The position numbers and the translations under genes are program-made. A DNA stretch of 64,000 nt, taken from the NCBI GenBank assembly GCA_030248215.1, contig JASANG010000694.1, forward strand, positions 124,001-188,000, in the 5' to 3' direction. The stretch comes from Enoplolaimus lenunculus (Eukaryota; Nematoda; Enoplea; Enoplida; Thoracostomopsidae). Positions 1-11,679 of this stretch are shown here, in pieces (the first letter of the stretch is position 1; each line of letters begins with the position of its first letter). The notes beneath the pieces were generated by a model that worked only from the letters and a program-made list of their open reading frames with translations, searched no databases and was not told where the DNA came from.

Positions 1-440
1 GCTTTGCTGGGTTGGTCTGGACAGTCGGGACAGCTTCGAGCCTATGTTTTTGCTGGGTTGGGCGTGTGGTCAGCTTCGAGCGTGTGTTTTCGTTGTGTCG
101 GTCGGGACAGCCGGGACAATTTCGAGGCTATATTTTTGCTGGGTCGAGTGGGACAGCTTTGAACCTATGTTTTTACAGGGTCCGTCGGTACAACCGGGAC
201 GACTTCGAACCTATGCTTTTGCTGGGTTGGTTGGGAGTGCCGGGACAGCTTCGAGCCTATGTTTTTGCTGGAATGGGCGGAACAGCCGTAATAGTTTCGA
301 GCGTATTTTCGTTGGGTCGGTCGGAACAGACGGGAAGCCGGGACATCTTCAAACCTATGCTTTTGCAGGGTCGATCGGGACAACCGGGACAGCTTGCAGT
401 TCATTCATGCGTTATGCAGTGTATATGAAACTGTAAGTAG
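1..440. repeat. Degenerate ~45-bp tandem repeat (GC-rich)
   Basis: About nine units of 40-52 bp follow one another. Each holds a GCTGGGTYGG core, a GGGACAGCTTCGA-type block and a CTATGTTTTT tail. The array is open in two forward frames, but the reading is only a translation of the repeat (F/G/L/S-rich), so I do not call a gene. Its 3' end (about 395-470) recurs at 1,043-1,122, beside the palindrome. Confidence 0.75.
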
Positions 441-1125
441 TGTAGAGATAATAAAATTTTTGTGATCCAGTCGTCGTCCGCTTCTTTTAGATATATTTTT
501 GCAAAATATGAATAACAGTGATCTATCATTCCTGTAATATGCAGGCAAATATGTCCGTAGGAGGGACTTCCTGGTTCCACATTGCCACCACCCCGTAGCG
601 GCGGCCTATGCATTGTATTTTGCTATAAACAAAACTTTATAAGGGGGAATATTCTCATCGAAATTCTTGCGAAAATTTAACAATCTAAAGGACCCCTATA
701 CAAAAGTTGTCGAACAAAGATTGTTGCTATCATCGCGCCCGAAAACACAAAAATTAAAACACCAAGTACTTCATCCCTATAGTTTTTTCTCGCTATGCCG
801 CAGTAATCAAAACCGCATTAACCGCAACTATTAAAGGTCAGTGGCAGCAGCAAGAGCACAGGGCAGAGGGGGCTGGGGGGGCACTCCTTTGAATTTTTAG
901 AATTTTTAAAAGGCACGGACTTCCCTTTATAAACATTTCTACAATGAAAAATTCCTTCTATAATATGTTTTTCTGGGTCGGTTGGGACAGCAGGGCCAAC
1001 TGTGAACCTATGCTTTTGCTGGGTCGATCGGAACAACCGAGACAGCTTGCAGTTCACTCTTGTGTTATGCAGTTTATCTGAACCTGTAAGTAGTGTAGAG
1101 ATGATGAAATTTTTGTAATCCAGAC
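441..1125. other. Gene-free interval with a second copy of the repeat edge
   Basis: No coding sequence can be supported. From about 965 to 1,122 there are two more degenerate 45-bp units, followed by the same tail that ends the first array. The right edge runs directly into the palindromic element. Confidence 0.5.
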
Positions 1126-2326
1126 TGTGAGAAGTTCGTGATTTTAACTAAGCCCTGTATCCTGTATTCCCTGTATAGTTCTTTTCTCGATGTATGCTTA
1201 TCGCTCCGATTTAGTAAAACGCGGCCTGTAAATGTTTACTGAACCCCAACTCAAATCCTGTACAATACCAATATCCAATATTTAACACCAGTAAATCACA
1301 GGTTATGCAATTTAACTGGCAACCTGAGCCGGAATCCTTAAAGCCAACGCCTGAATCTGGTTTAATCCAGCCACTGGCTTTACCATTCCGAATACTTTTA
1401 CCGTTTTCTAGAATCCGTGCAATTCTAACCCCGTTAGAATTACACCCTGTTAAACCGTGTACTCTAACCCCGTTAGAGTTACACCAAATTTCCGACCAAT
1501 CTAACCCCGTTAGATTTGGCCAAGCCGTTGTAGAATAATAAATCTAACCCCGTTAGATTTATTAGACTACGTTTCCCCAGGTTCTCGGGTTTATCCCAAG
1601 TTTCCTTTTTAGCACATAACACCAGTAATCTATACTGGGTAACCCTGCGCCTTGCGCAACACCGATTTAGCCAATTCACCGTGGTTTCCTTCACATCTTA
1701 AGCCACCGTGACAATACTTAAACTAAATTATTCAACTTACTTACCCAAGCTCCGTTAGCAATCCAACCGTAAAGTCTTAACGCAACAATACAAAGTAACC
1801 GTAAAACCGCCTCCGTAAAATGTAGTTCACCGCCTCGTACTAGCTCTAGAATGATTATAATTCCGGTCCTGCCTACCCATATGCATCTCGACCTCATTTG
1901 CATTTCGCCGACACCCACAATTGGGTGTCCGCTATGCGGTTGAGGTCCAGAGCCACACATCCTGATACTCCTTCCAACACAACAACAACAACCCGAGACA
2001 CACACAATATTAAAGCACCATATTGGTGCTGACATAGCCTAGCTATGTCGTTAGTAGCAGATACAGCCAACTCTGAATGCAACAATATTCAACGAGTACT
2101 GGATGGCCACGCAGGGCCCAGGTAAATTAACATTGCGGACACAGCCGCCATAACGTCGACTTTTATAATTTCTACGCCTTGTAGCAACGCCTAAGCCTAA
2201 CTTAAGTTCTAAGAGAGACTAGGTGGAGCCAGGGACTCCCTTATAGTGTGGTTTTGATTTAAGGTTTTATTTTAGTTTTAGTTTTTAGTTTGAAATAGGT
2301 TTAAGTGTGGCACAGCCACCTACATC
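1126..2326 (-). repeat. Terminal repeat of the left copy (LTR-like)
   Basis: In minus orientation this starts after a G-run (complement of 2,327-2,331) with GATGTAGGTGGC and ends in ...TTCTCACA at 1,126. The right copy has the same sequence at 8,640-9,854. It contains four CTAACGGGGTTAG-type palindromes (about 1,430-1,565), a (CAA)n-type stretch near 1,980 and a palindromic GACACCCAATTGTGGGTGTC-type site near 1,910-1,930. Confidence 0.6.
1430..1566. promoter_or_regulatory. Cluster of four TAAC(N)GTTA palindromes, left copy
   Basis: Four sites share the core CTAACCCCGTTAG on this strand. The flanks differ but stay self-complementary: GAATT, ACTCT/AGAGT, ATCT/AGAT and AAATCT/AGATTT types. Arms are 8-9 bp around a 3-bp centre. 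The preserved symmetry with changing flanks suggests dimeric protein sites or cruciform/RNA hairpins. TAACGG resembles a Myb recognition core, which is inference only. Confidence 0.6.
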
Positions 2327-2789
2327 CCCCCTTCGGCACAGATCCCGACCCTGGCATCGAACAAATTTTATGGCCCTATTTACTGCCTTTTTTGCCGTCG
2401 CTAAAAAGCGTAAATCAACCCAATAACAACAATTAATAACAATAACAAACAACAATTTTTAATCATTTTGTTTCTTTATATCACTTTTTATTTTTAAAGT
2501 TTTTGCCGAATAACAATAACAAGACCATCAAACGACCCACGACAAAATCGCCAATGCGTCCCACAGTCCAAATAATTTGCGTACCAGCGCCCCCAGCACC
2601 CATATTATCATTACCCCCGAAACCATCACCTAAGTAACAACCCCATAACAACCCAAATACAGTCCTCCTACGATTAGTTTACCATAAAAGACCCGGCGTA
2701 CCAGTCCTGCCCCAGCACCCCGCAACATCACCCCCGAACGTCACCATAACGAATCCCACAATAACAATCAAAAATGCGTTACCAATCCC

Positions 2790-5541
2790 TTAAAAATGTC
2801 TCCGCCGCAGTTCACGAGGGACGTCTGCATAATAGGCGTCCAATTCTTCCTGTGTCACCCACGGATTGTCGCGTCCCAACGATCGCGACGCCAGTTGTTG
2901 CTGCTGTTGTCGTTCTATTTGACGACTTTCTCGCATTGCCTGTCGTACGTTCTCCACTTGCTGACTATAATAGCCACGTCCAGACGCCGCTTGCGGTTGT
3001 CCCACGCGACCGCCAATTCATACCGGGTACCGCTCGTCCGACACTTGCCGGACACGCGGCCGTACCCCTGACGTACCAGCAGGTGGACTACCAGCCACCC
3101 CCTGCGTTACCATTCCAGATCCCCGGTACCCAGGCGCTGTCTGTGATCGTACAGCCGATCCACTATACACCGGATTCGCCTGCCTCGGTCCGATTTTACT
3201 CACCACCGACCCTGCAGCCGGTCGTACATATCCGCCCGTTGGTCTCTTCGGACTAACGCGCGCCCTCTGGGCCATTGCCCTTCTCCTCGCGTCCTTATCA
3301 AATCTCCATTTCAACTTTCCATCCGGCCCTCGCACCGCGATATATCCCGGTGCCGGTGGCTGACCCAGACTCGTGCTCGGGTTTTCCTCTGACTCTGACT
3401 GCGACCTCACCTTTTTAGGTTGCAGCTTTATCAACTCCTCCCATAGCAACTCTTTCGACTTCTCCTGTGCCTTCGCTTCCTCCTGTTTCTGTATCCGTGG
3501 TGACCTCCTTGGAGTCAGTTTTCCTTCTGACCCCTCTTTCTCCGCCGGTGGAGGCGTTACATACACCTCTGCCCGCGCTTCCTCTTTCTTCGCCTGTAAC
3601 GTCACCACCGATTTCTTTTGTTGCTTTTCCGGGGACGGAGTTGGCCCTGCTTCCTCCAGCACGTCAAACTCCCCTTCACTCACCGGTTCAAACTCCATCT
3701 TCCTTTTCTCCTCCGCCTGTTCGCCGGCCGATTCCGCCTGCGTTTCGGACCACGTACGAGCTTTGCTCGGACCCGGCTGCATTTCTTCCTGCCCTGCTAC
3801 CTGTGTATCCATTGGCTGCACTCCTCGAGCCGCCTTTTCCAGGTCGTCGAACAAATACCCTCGACACAAGTCCAGGGCCCTCCTGTTTACTTCGGCGATC
3901 CTGGCCAACTCCTCCGTCTCTTTCCGATCATAATCTTCCACCATATCCACCAGTTGCCTTCTCGATTCCTCATCCGGTGCCAACTCTGGCAACTCCGTTT
4001 CCCTTTTGTTCTCCGGGTATGCGTATGCTTCCGGAAACCATAGCGCCAAATTCGCTATGGCCCGCAGCGTACTCACTGCCAACAGCTTTTTCGTTTCCGC
4101 CTGCACTTCCCTCTGTAACGGCAGTAATTTCAATTTCATCTCTGCCCTTACCGTCGGATCCTCCGGCACCATTGCCTTCAAGTTTTCCCGTTCTAATTTC
4201 TTCCTGAGCGTCCAATACTTTTGATTCGCATACGCCCGGGCCATAATCATTGGCCTTATCCTTGCTACCTGCGGATCCTTTGACTTGTCGAACAATTGCA
4301 TAATTACGTGAGCCGACAACGGTACAAAGAAATCCGCCGGTGCTCGTCCCCAATGCAGACCGAGTGTGACCACTGCACGTGCCGCCGCTTCTCTCACTAT
4401 CCTTCCGAACCACCTCATTACCGACTGATACACGTGTGGTTCCATCTCAACCATGCGGAATAGACACGCCTCTAAGCCGCGCTCCGCATAGTTCAGGCAC
4501 TCCAACCACTCCGATATCAAGGCCTCCTTTCTCAAATAGAATTCGAACGCCTTGATTGCTGCCGTCGCCCAGTGGACCGCTAAATGCCGCAACACGTCCT
4601 TCGGTAACCCTACACCCGGTTGTTCCGGCGAATCGTTTCCTTCAAAGTAATTCGCATGCAACACCTGTTGATAACCAGCCGTATAGTTTATCAACATATG
4701 CCCCCTTTGCAAGATGACCATGTCCGGAAAAGCAATTATGCCCCTCCCGGGTCGCCTTGTCCGTTGTGCAATCTGCCAGGCCGTTTGGCCTCGCGCCTCT
4801 TGTCTCCTTTGTCCACCCATTGTCCGCGGCACATCCTTTTCACCAGCACTTGCACCGACGCTACCTCATCCTCTGTGCCGCCGGACAACTCCACCTCCTC
4901 AACATCCATGCGCACCGTTTTCCGTGCACGTCCTGGCGTTAGAGACCTCTGTCTCTTCAACGCTCCCTTTTGACTCGCAGACGTCCTATCGTCGGACGGC
5001 TCCGGTGACTCTTCCCATCAATCCCCAACAACTCTCTTTTTCAACCTGTCATTCTCCTCAGCCAATTCTTGCACCTGGTTCTCCAGCTGCCTCTTTTCTC
5101 CTACGAGCGTCATTACCTCCTCCAATGCCTTATTCAACTTTTCCATCATCGATTGACGCTCTGCTTCCTTCTCCTTCACCTTTTCCTCGGTCCGCCTCAC
5201 CAGCTGTTCCGCACCGGACACATGCTCGTGAGCTCTCTGCCGCTGGTCTCCAGCCGCTCCTTCCGGCAACGGCGAGGGAGGAGGAGTTACGCACGGCTGC
5301 GCTAGGAAGGGTGAACCTTCCACGACCGATGAAGTATCCGTCGGCATCCGTGGGTACCTCCCCTCCTGATACGCCTCCGGGTCCAGCACCTTCCATTCTT
5401 TTTAATCGTCGTACCCGAAGCGCCGTCCGATGCGCTTCCGCTACCCACTAACTGTTTCCCTTTTCCTACGCCTTTTCCTTTCCCGGTTGCCTCTGGTGTG
5501 CACAATTGGTCCACACCTGGCCTTGCCGATGGTATATCCAT
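2790..5541 (-). CDS. Gag-like protein region, left copy (fossil)
   Basis: The minus strand codes for a GC-rich protein region. In order it shows a short Pro/Ser-rich N-terminal part, a coiled coil (heptad-rich, Glu/Lys/Gln), a helical domain of about 300 residues with many Trp and Arg, an acidic to Lys-rich disordered stretch, and a Gln/Arg-rich basic tail ending in RRRHF. The longest open piece is 604 residues (3,018-4,832). This layout (coiled coil, helical core, basic tail) is Gag-like, but I recognise no zinc knuckle and no named capsid family. The copy is broken. Many long frames on the other strand are shadows of its high GC. Confidence 0.6.
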
Positions 5542-8292
5542 CCGCTGCAGGATAAGGAGTTGATTGAAAGGTTGAAGGCAGCGTTGACCAGAATGTACCC
5601 ACCAGGGGGATTCGGGGTTGCGGAAATTGAAAGTTCGTACGCGATGGTACAGGCAAATGTACGGGATTTAGAAGGAAATTGGACGCTGCGGAAGGAAACG
5701 GATATTGAGGCGATGTCCATGGCTAGTAAGCTACGGGCATATCAGGAGTTTGCGGTAGAGGCATGGAGAGATTTGATGGGTTATGCGGAACGCGTAACGC
5801 AGAACCGGAAAAGGATTGTGGAATTGGAAACAGCGGTTTTAGCGACTGGAGACCAGCGGCAGAGGGCCCACGAGCACGTGTCCGGTACGGAACAGCTGGT
5901 GAGGCGGACGGAGGAAAAGGTGAAGGAAAAAGAGGCCGAGCGTCAGTCGATGATGGAAAAAGCTGAATAAGGCGTTGGAGGAGGTTATGACGCTCGTCGG
6001 GGAAAAGAGGCAGCTGGAGAACCAGGTGCAGGAATTGGGCGAAGAGAACGACAGGTTAAAAAAGAGAGTTGCCGGAGATAGATGGGAAGAGTCACCGGAG
6101 CCGTCCGACGATAGGACGTCTGCGAGTCAAAAGGGAGCGTTAAAGAGACAGAGGTCTCTAACGCCAGGAGCATGGATATTGAGGAGGTGGAGTTGTCCGG
6201 CGGCACAGAGGACGAGGCAGCGTCGGTACAGGTGATAGGTGAAAAGGATGTGCCGCGGACAACGGGCGGACAAAGGAGACAGGAGGCGCGAGGCCAAACG
6301 GCCTGGCAGATTGTGCAACGGACAAGGCAACCCGGGAAGGGCATAGTTGCTTTTCCGGACATGGTCATCTTGCCAAGGGGGCACATGTTGATCAACTATA
6401 AGGCTGGTTATCAACAGGTGCTGCATGCGAATTATTTTGAAGGGAACGATTCGCCGGAACAGCCGGATATAGGGATACCTAAGGATCTGTTGCGGCATTT
6501 AGCGGTCTACTGGGCGACGGCGGCGATAAAGGCGTTCGAATTCTACTTGAGAACGGAGGCCTTGATTTCGGAATGGTTGGAATGTCCGAATTATGCGGAG
6601 CGCGGCTTGGCGGCGTGTTTATTCCGCATGGCGGAGATGGAACCGCAGGTGTATCAGGCAGTAATGAGGTGGTTCGGAAGGATAGTGAGAGAGGCGGCGG
6701 CACGTGCAGTGGTCACGCGCGGTCTGCATTGGGGAAGAGCACCGGCGGATTTCTTTGTACCGTTGTCGGCTCACGTAATTATGCAATTGTTCGACAAGTC
6801 AAAGGATCCGCAGGTAGCAAGGATAAGGCCGTTGATTATGGCCCGGGCGTATGCGAATCAAAAGTATTGGACGCTCAGGAAGAAATTAGAACGGGAAAAC
6901 TTGAAGGCAATGGTGCCGGAAGATCCGACGGTAAGGGCAGAGATGAAATTGAAATTACTGCCGTTACAGAAGGAAGTGCAGGCGGAAACGGAAAAGTTGT
7001 TGGCAGTGAGGACGCTGCGGGCCATAGCGAATTTAGCGCTATGGTTTCCAGAGGCGTACTCGTACCCGGAGAATAAAAGGGAAGCGGAGTTGCCAGAGCT
7101 GGCACCGGATGAGGAGTCGAAAAGACAACTGGCGGATATGGTTGAGGATTACGACCAAAAGGAGACGGAGGAGTTGGCCAGGATCGCCGAGGTAAATAGG
7201 AGGGCCCTGGACTTGTGTCGAGGGTATTTGTTTGACGATTTGGAAAAGGCGGTTCGAGGAGCGGAGCCAATGGATACACAGGTAACAGGACAGGAAGAAG
7301 TACAGCCGGGTCCGAGCAAAGCTCGTACGCGGTCCGAAACGCAGGCGGAATCGGCCGGCGAACAGGCGGAAGAGAAAAGGAAAATGGAGTTTGAACCGGT
7401 GAGCGAGGGGGAGTTTGACGTGCTGGAAGAAGCAGGGCCAACTCCGTCTCCGGAAAAGGAACAAAAGAAATCGGTGGTGACGTTGTAGGCGAAGAAAGAG
7501 GAAACGCGGGCGGAGGGGTATGTGACGCCTCCGCCGGCAGAGAAAGAGGGGTCAGAAGGGAAGCTGACGCCAAGGAGGTCACCACGGATACAGAAGCAGG
7601 AAGAGGCGAAGGCACAGGAAAAGTCGAAAGAGTTGTTATGGGAGGAATTAATAAAACTGCAGCCTAAAAAGGTGAGGTCGCAGTCGGAGACAGAGGAGAA
7701 ACCGAGTACGAGTTTGGGTCAGCCACCGGCACCGGGATATATCGCGGTGAGAGGGCCGGACGGGAAGTTGAAATGGAGATTTGACAAGGATGCAAGAAGA
7801 AGGGCAATGGCCCAGAGGGCGCGCGTTAGTCCAAACAGACCAACGGGCGGATATGTACGACCGGCCGCAGGGTCGGTGGTGAGTAAAATCGGACCGAGGC
7901 AGGCGAATCCGGTGTATAGTGCATCGGCTGTGCGATCGCAGACAGCGCCTGGGTACCGAGGGGCTGGAACGGCAACACAGGGGGTGGCTGGTAGTCCACC
8001 CGCTGGGACGGCAGGGGTACGGCAGCGTGTCCGGCAAGTGTCAGACCAGCGGTACCCAGTACGGGTTGGCGGTCGCGTGGGACAACCGCAAGTGGCGTCC
8101 GGGCGTGGCCATTATAGTCAGCAAGTGGAGAACGTGCGGCAGGCGATTCGAGAAAGTCGCCAAATAGAACGACAACAGCAGCAACAACGGGCGTCGCGAT
8201 CGTTGGGACGCGACAATCCATGGGTGACACAAGAGGAGTCGGACGCCTATTATGCAGACGTCCCTCGAGAAATTCGACGGAGGCATTTTTAA
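5506..8292 (+). CDS. Gag-like protein region, right copy (fossil)
   Basis: This is the forward-strand mirror of the left copy, with the same coiled coil, helical core (about 6,250-7,080), charged linker and Gln/Arg-rich tail ending RRRHF at 8,289. It keeps an N-terminal coiled-coil portion (5,540-5,850) that the left copy lacks. GC content is clearly above that of the flanks. It is broken, with a few disruptions. No pol-type enzyme follows: within about 350 bp of the stop the sequence passes through an A-rich tract into the terminal repeat. Confidence 0.6.
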
Positions 8293-8459
8293 TAGGTTGG
8301 TAATAGACTTTTTGTGTGGGGTGTTAGTAGGTGATGGTTGCGGGGGTGATGATAATATGGGTGTTGTAGCGCGCTGGTACGCAATTTAGTTGGATAATTT
8401 TGGGACGCATGGACAATTCTGTCGTGGGTCGTTTTATGGTTTTGTTGTTATTCGGCAAA

Positions 8460-8520
8460 AAGAACTTTTAAAACAAAATAAAAATAAATAAAAGAAAGAA
8501 ATGAAAATAAAAAAATTGTT
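8460..8520 (+). other. A-rich tract before the terminal repeat, right copy
   Basis: This is an almost pure A/G/T-poor-C tract (AAAACAAAATAAAAATAAAT and onward). A shorter G-run (GAAGGGG) lies immediately before the terminal repeat at 8,640. The G-run is where a polypurine tract would lie if this is an LTR element. The left copy has the same arrangement on the opposite strand. Confidence 0.4.
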
Positions 8521-8639
8521 GTTTGTTATTGTTGTTAAATTGTTGTATGGATTTCCGCTTTTTAGCGACGGCAAAAAAGGCAGTAAATAGGGCCATAAAA
8601 TTTTGTTCGATGCCAGGGTCGGCATCTGTGCCGAAGGGG

Positions 8640-9854
8640 TGATGTAGGTGGCTCTGCCACTCTTGAACCTTTTTCAAACTAAAAACTAAAACATAAAATA
8701 AAACCCTAAATCAAAACCACACCTTAAGGGAGTCCCTGGCTCCACCTAGTCTCTCTTAGAACTTAAGTTAGACTTAGGCGTTGCTACAAGGCGCAGAAAA
8801 TGTAACACCGATGTTATGGCGGCTGTGTCCGCAATGTAAACTTACCTGGGGTCCTGCGAGGCCGTATAATGTGATTGAATAATGTTGCATTTATTTTTGG
8901 CCTATATTGCGACTAAGGACATAGCTAGGATATGTCAGCACCAATATGGTGCTTTATCGTATGAGTGTCTAGTATTGTTGTTGTTGTTGTAATGTGTTGT
9001 GGCAAAGGCAAACCGGGTGTGTGGCTCTGGACCTCAACCGCATAGCGGACACCCAATTGTGGGTGTCGGCGAAATGCAAATGAGGTCGAGATGCATATGG
9101 GTAGCCAGGACCGGAATCAGTATCATATTCTTGGCTGGTAGAAATCGGTGCGATTGTTACATGTTTCGGGCTTACAATTTACTTTAATTTATTTTGTGCG
9201 TTACGGAGTGACAGAGTATTGGCTTGCATTGGGTAAGTAGGACTTGATAGCATTTACCTTAGAAATTGTCACGGCGGCTTAAGTATGTGAAGGAAACCGG
9301 GCGTTACGGATGGAGTTGTGTGCGCAAGGCGCGGAATTTACCCAGTATAGACTACTGGTGTTATGTGTTAAAAGGAAACTTGGGGATTATCGGAGAACCT
9401 GGGAAAACGTAGTCTAATAAATCTAACGGGGTTAGATTTATTATTCTACAACGGCTGGGCCAAATCTAACGGGGTTAGATTGGTCGGAAATTTGGTGCAA
9501 CTCTAACGAGGTTAGAGTGCACGGTTTAACAGGGTGTAATTCTAACGGGGTTAGAATTGCACGGATTCTGGAAAACGGCAAAAGTATTGGGAACGGTAAA
9601 GCCAGTGGCTGGATTAAACCAGATTCAGGCGTCGGCTTTAAGGATTCCGGCTCAGGTTGCCAGTTAAATTGCATAACCTGTGATTTACTGGTGTTAAATA
9701 TTGGATATTGGTATTATACAGGATTTCGGTTGGGGTTCAGTAAACATATACCGGCCGCGTTTACTGAATCAGAGCGATAAGCATACATCGAGAATAAGAA
9801 CTGCATAAAAGGATACAGGATACAGGGCTTGACTAAAATCACGAACTTCTCACA
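8640..9854 (+). repeat. Terminal repeat of the right copy (LTR-like)
   Basis: It begins TGATGTAGGTGG right after a GGGG run and ends CTTCTCACA, so it has TG...CA ends. It is the inverted counterpart of 1,126-2,326. It contains the self-complementary GACACCCAATTGTGGGTGTC near 9,046, an octamer-like ATGCAAAT near 9,074 and the four-palindrome cluster. Confidence 0.6.
9416..9566. promoter_or_regulatory. Cluster of four TAAC(N)GTTA palindromes, right copy
   Basis: Four sites are CTAACGGGGTTAG or CTAACGAGGTTAG. They sit inside longer matched arms: AAATCTAAC...GTTAGATTT, ATCTAAC...GTTAGAT, ACTCTAAC...GTTAGAGT and ATTCTAAC...GTTAGAAT. Spacings are roughly 35-60 bp. The left copy has the same cluster in inverse order. 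Confidence 0.65.
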
Positions 9855-10084
9855 TCCCTGTTCTCTTACATTGGCCGAAACTTTTATTCTTCAATATCCC
9901 CGAAGTTTTGGCCATCGTCCTCGGGCGGTGATTTCTGTGTTTGCTCGTGGCAACATTCAAACAAAAGAATGTTTTTGAAAACCTTTGTAAAACAGGACAT
10001 TTTGAGCTAGAACCTTTTAATTGCAAAATTTTTTTGTCATTGTTCCGCGTGTATATCTCTAGAAGGCAAAGTTTGTACAGTCAT

Positions 10085-10490
10085 ATTCCAGGGTGTAACC
10101 GGATATCTGTTTCCAGTAAAAATGTGATTGTTGGCGTGTATGTGTCTAGCGGGTAATGTTTGTACAGTCATATTCCAGCGTGTAACCGGATATCCGTTTC
10201 CGGTAAAAATCGATTTTCGTTTATAATAGAAATTCTGTTGTTTTTACGTCCAAACTTATTTCAAAATCACTTTTATATCTGGCGATTGGTCATTTACCTC
10301 AATATCAGTTTTCACGAAATCTCGGCAATTTTCCCGCTAATCTTGGCAATTTCTTCCTCAAAATTGTGCCAAAATTAAAAAGAAACACGCCACAAAAAAT
10401 TTAAAACAAGCATTTTTTGTTTTCCGGTTCCGGTACTTTTTTGAACTCTCCGGTTTCGGGATATTATAATTCCGGTTACACCCTCACCCT
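10085..10490. mobile_element. Small inverted-repeat element (MITE-like)
   Basis: The left end reads CAGGGTGTAACCGGATATC (about 10,089). The right end, near 10,470-10,490, reads ATTCCGGTTACACCCTCACC and is its complement over the GGGTGTAACCGG core. A second internal copy of the left-end motif lies at about 10,165. Related, weaker motifs occur at 10,770-10,800 and 13,440-13,470. There is no coding capacity. Confidence 0.4.
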
Positions 10491-11200
10491 GGTGCCGGAA
10501 GCTTCGCCAAAAATTTTACGGAGTTTGATTTTCTACCAGAGACAGACCTAGCTTATACCTGAGCCTAAGCAAAAAAAGTTAGTCTAATCTAAAGCTTAAG
10601 CTTACTTTATTTACACTCCCGCAGAATCACGTTGCGGCCTTGTGTTGAACATGTGATAAAGTTTCAAAAATGTGTTTTACACCCTGGATACCTATATAAT
10701 AAAAAGGTATTGGCAGAAAAAAAATTTGAAACTTATACCTCAATATTCGTATTCCGTTTCCGTTATTTTTACTATCCGTTTACACCCTGGTATAGTTCGG
10801 ATAATTTATTGAAAAGTGGATTTACTTGCTGAATTCAACGATAAAAACAAGGAAAAATCCAAATTTGGTTTTAGGAATAATTTGCATTGTTTCACCGTGT
10901 AAATTAGCGGCGCTAAACTAGTCACCCAGCGCAAAAAGTGACGCAATTCAACTCAGCGCACTGCTTCTACACAGTAATGCATGAAAAAATTATAGATTTC
11001 TGAACTGTTGAAAATACATTTTCGGTTCTGCAGCAGCCCATATAACAGATGGCCAAACAAAGAAAGTATATATTCAAGTCTTAAAATTAAAATTTGATTG
11101 GAGTCATCAGGGGAGGCTATCAGGAGACAAATCCACATTATGTTCCGATGAGTCATCAAGGGAGGCTAAGGAGACAAATCGGCATTATGTTCCTATATAT
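10491..11200. other. AT-rich gene-free interval
   Basis: I see no gene. A short tandem duplication (GGGAGGCTA... GAGACAAATC... ATTATGTTCC) lies at about 11,110-11,195. Confidence 0.4.
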
Positions 11201-11201
11201 T

Positions 11202-11352
11202 AACCCCTACTCACATTGAGTTGCCTATAGGCAACTCAGCGCAGCGTATATACGTTAAATAATATATATCGTTGTTTAACAATTGCAACACGTATACATA
11301 GTACTAAATCACCACAAGACGTGAGAGCCCCCTCGGGCTCGAGCGTCAAGCT
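11202..11352 (+). repeat. SINE-like repeat copy 1 (partial)
   Basis: It begins AACCCCTACTCACATTGAG, contains the hairpin GAGTTGCCTATAGGCAACTC, and runs through GACGTGAG...CTCGGGCTCGAGCGTC. It matches copy 2 closely but stops before the tRNA-like part. Confidence 0.6.
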
Positions 11353-11380
11353 AAAGAAAAATTTTCAGTTTGCTAACTAT

Positions 11381-11655
11381 AACCCCTTCTCATATTGAGT
11401 TGCCTATAGGCAACTCAGCGCAGTGTATATACGTTAAATAATATATATCGCACCGTGTTTAACAATTGCAACACGTATACATAGTACTAAATCACCACAA
11501 GACGTGAGCCCCCTCGTGCTCGAGCGTCAAGCTCCTATAGCTGAGTGGTGTTGGTGATGGAATACGCCTCCCACTCCAGTCACTGGAGTTCGAATACTAG
11601 CATAATAGTATGTCTCAGGGGAAATAGAAAATTTGTATGATGGTTAATAAGCAAA
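11381..11655 (+). repeat. tRNA-derived SINE-like repeat copy 2
   Basis: It has the same head as copy 1, then a tRNA-like section. An A-box-like TAGCTGAGTGGTG is followed about 40 bp later by a B-box-like GGAGTTCGAATAC, with a TCCAGTCACTGGA hairpin between them. The tail reads GTCTCAGGGGAAATAG. The A/B box order gives the plus direction. It is too degenerate to be a functional tRNA. Confidence 0.6.
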
Positions 11656-11679
11656 TTTTAGCCAATATCTGCAATATGT

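Larger units (their letters stand above)
1126..9854. mobile_element. Head-to-head pair of gag-bearing LTR-type elements (giant palindrome)
   Basis: The outer ends are inverted copies: TGTGAGAAGTTCGTG at 1,126 and its complement ending at 9,854. Homology continues inward for about 4 kb on each side, to about 5,255 on the left and 5,848 on the right. The roughly 590 bp in between differ, because each copy keeps a different part of the 5' coding region. Each arm reads outward from the centre: gag-like coding region, A-rich stretch, then a 1.2-kb terminal repeat with TG...CA ends. No reverse transcriptase, integrase or transposase reading is visible. Both copies look broken, with a few disruptions each. 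No target-site duplication is apparent. A DNA transposon with very long inverted repeats is the alternative reading. The family is not one I recognise. Confidence 0.7.

Noticed and set aside
12-436. Open frame through the 45-bp repeat
   Set aside because: Two overlapping frames are both open because the repeat lacks stops; the peptide only follows the repeat.
3373-5451. Long plus-strand open stretches across the left gag-like copy
   Set aside because: They are antisense shadows of a GC-rich coding region; the translations are Pro/Ser/Leu low complexity, and the mirror copy shows the same on the other strand.
1120-9860. Target-site duplication around the palindrome
   Set aside because: The flanks (CAGAC on the left, TCCCT on the right) do not match.
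11530-11610. tRNA gene
   Set aside because: A- and B-box-like motifs exist, but no cloverleaf with a plausible anticodon arm forms; it occurs in several decayed copies, so it is SINE-like.
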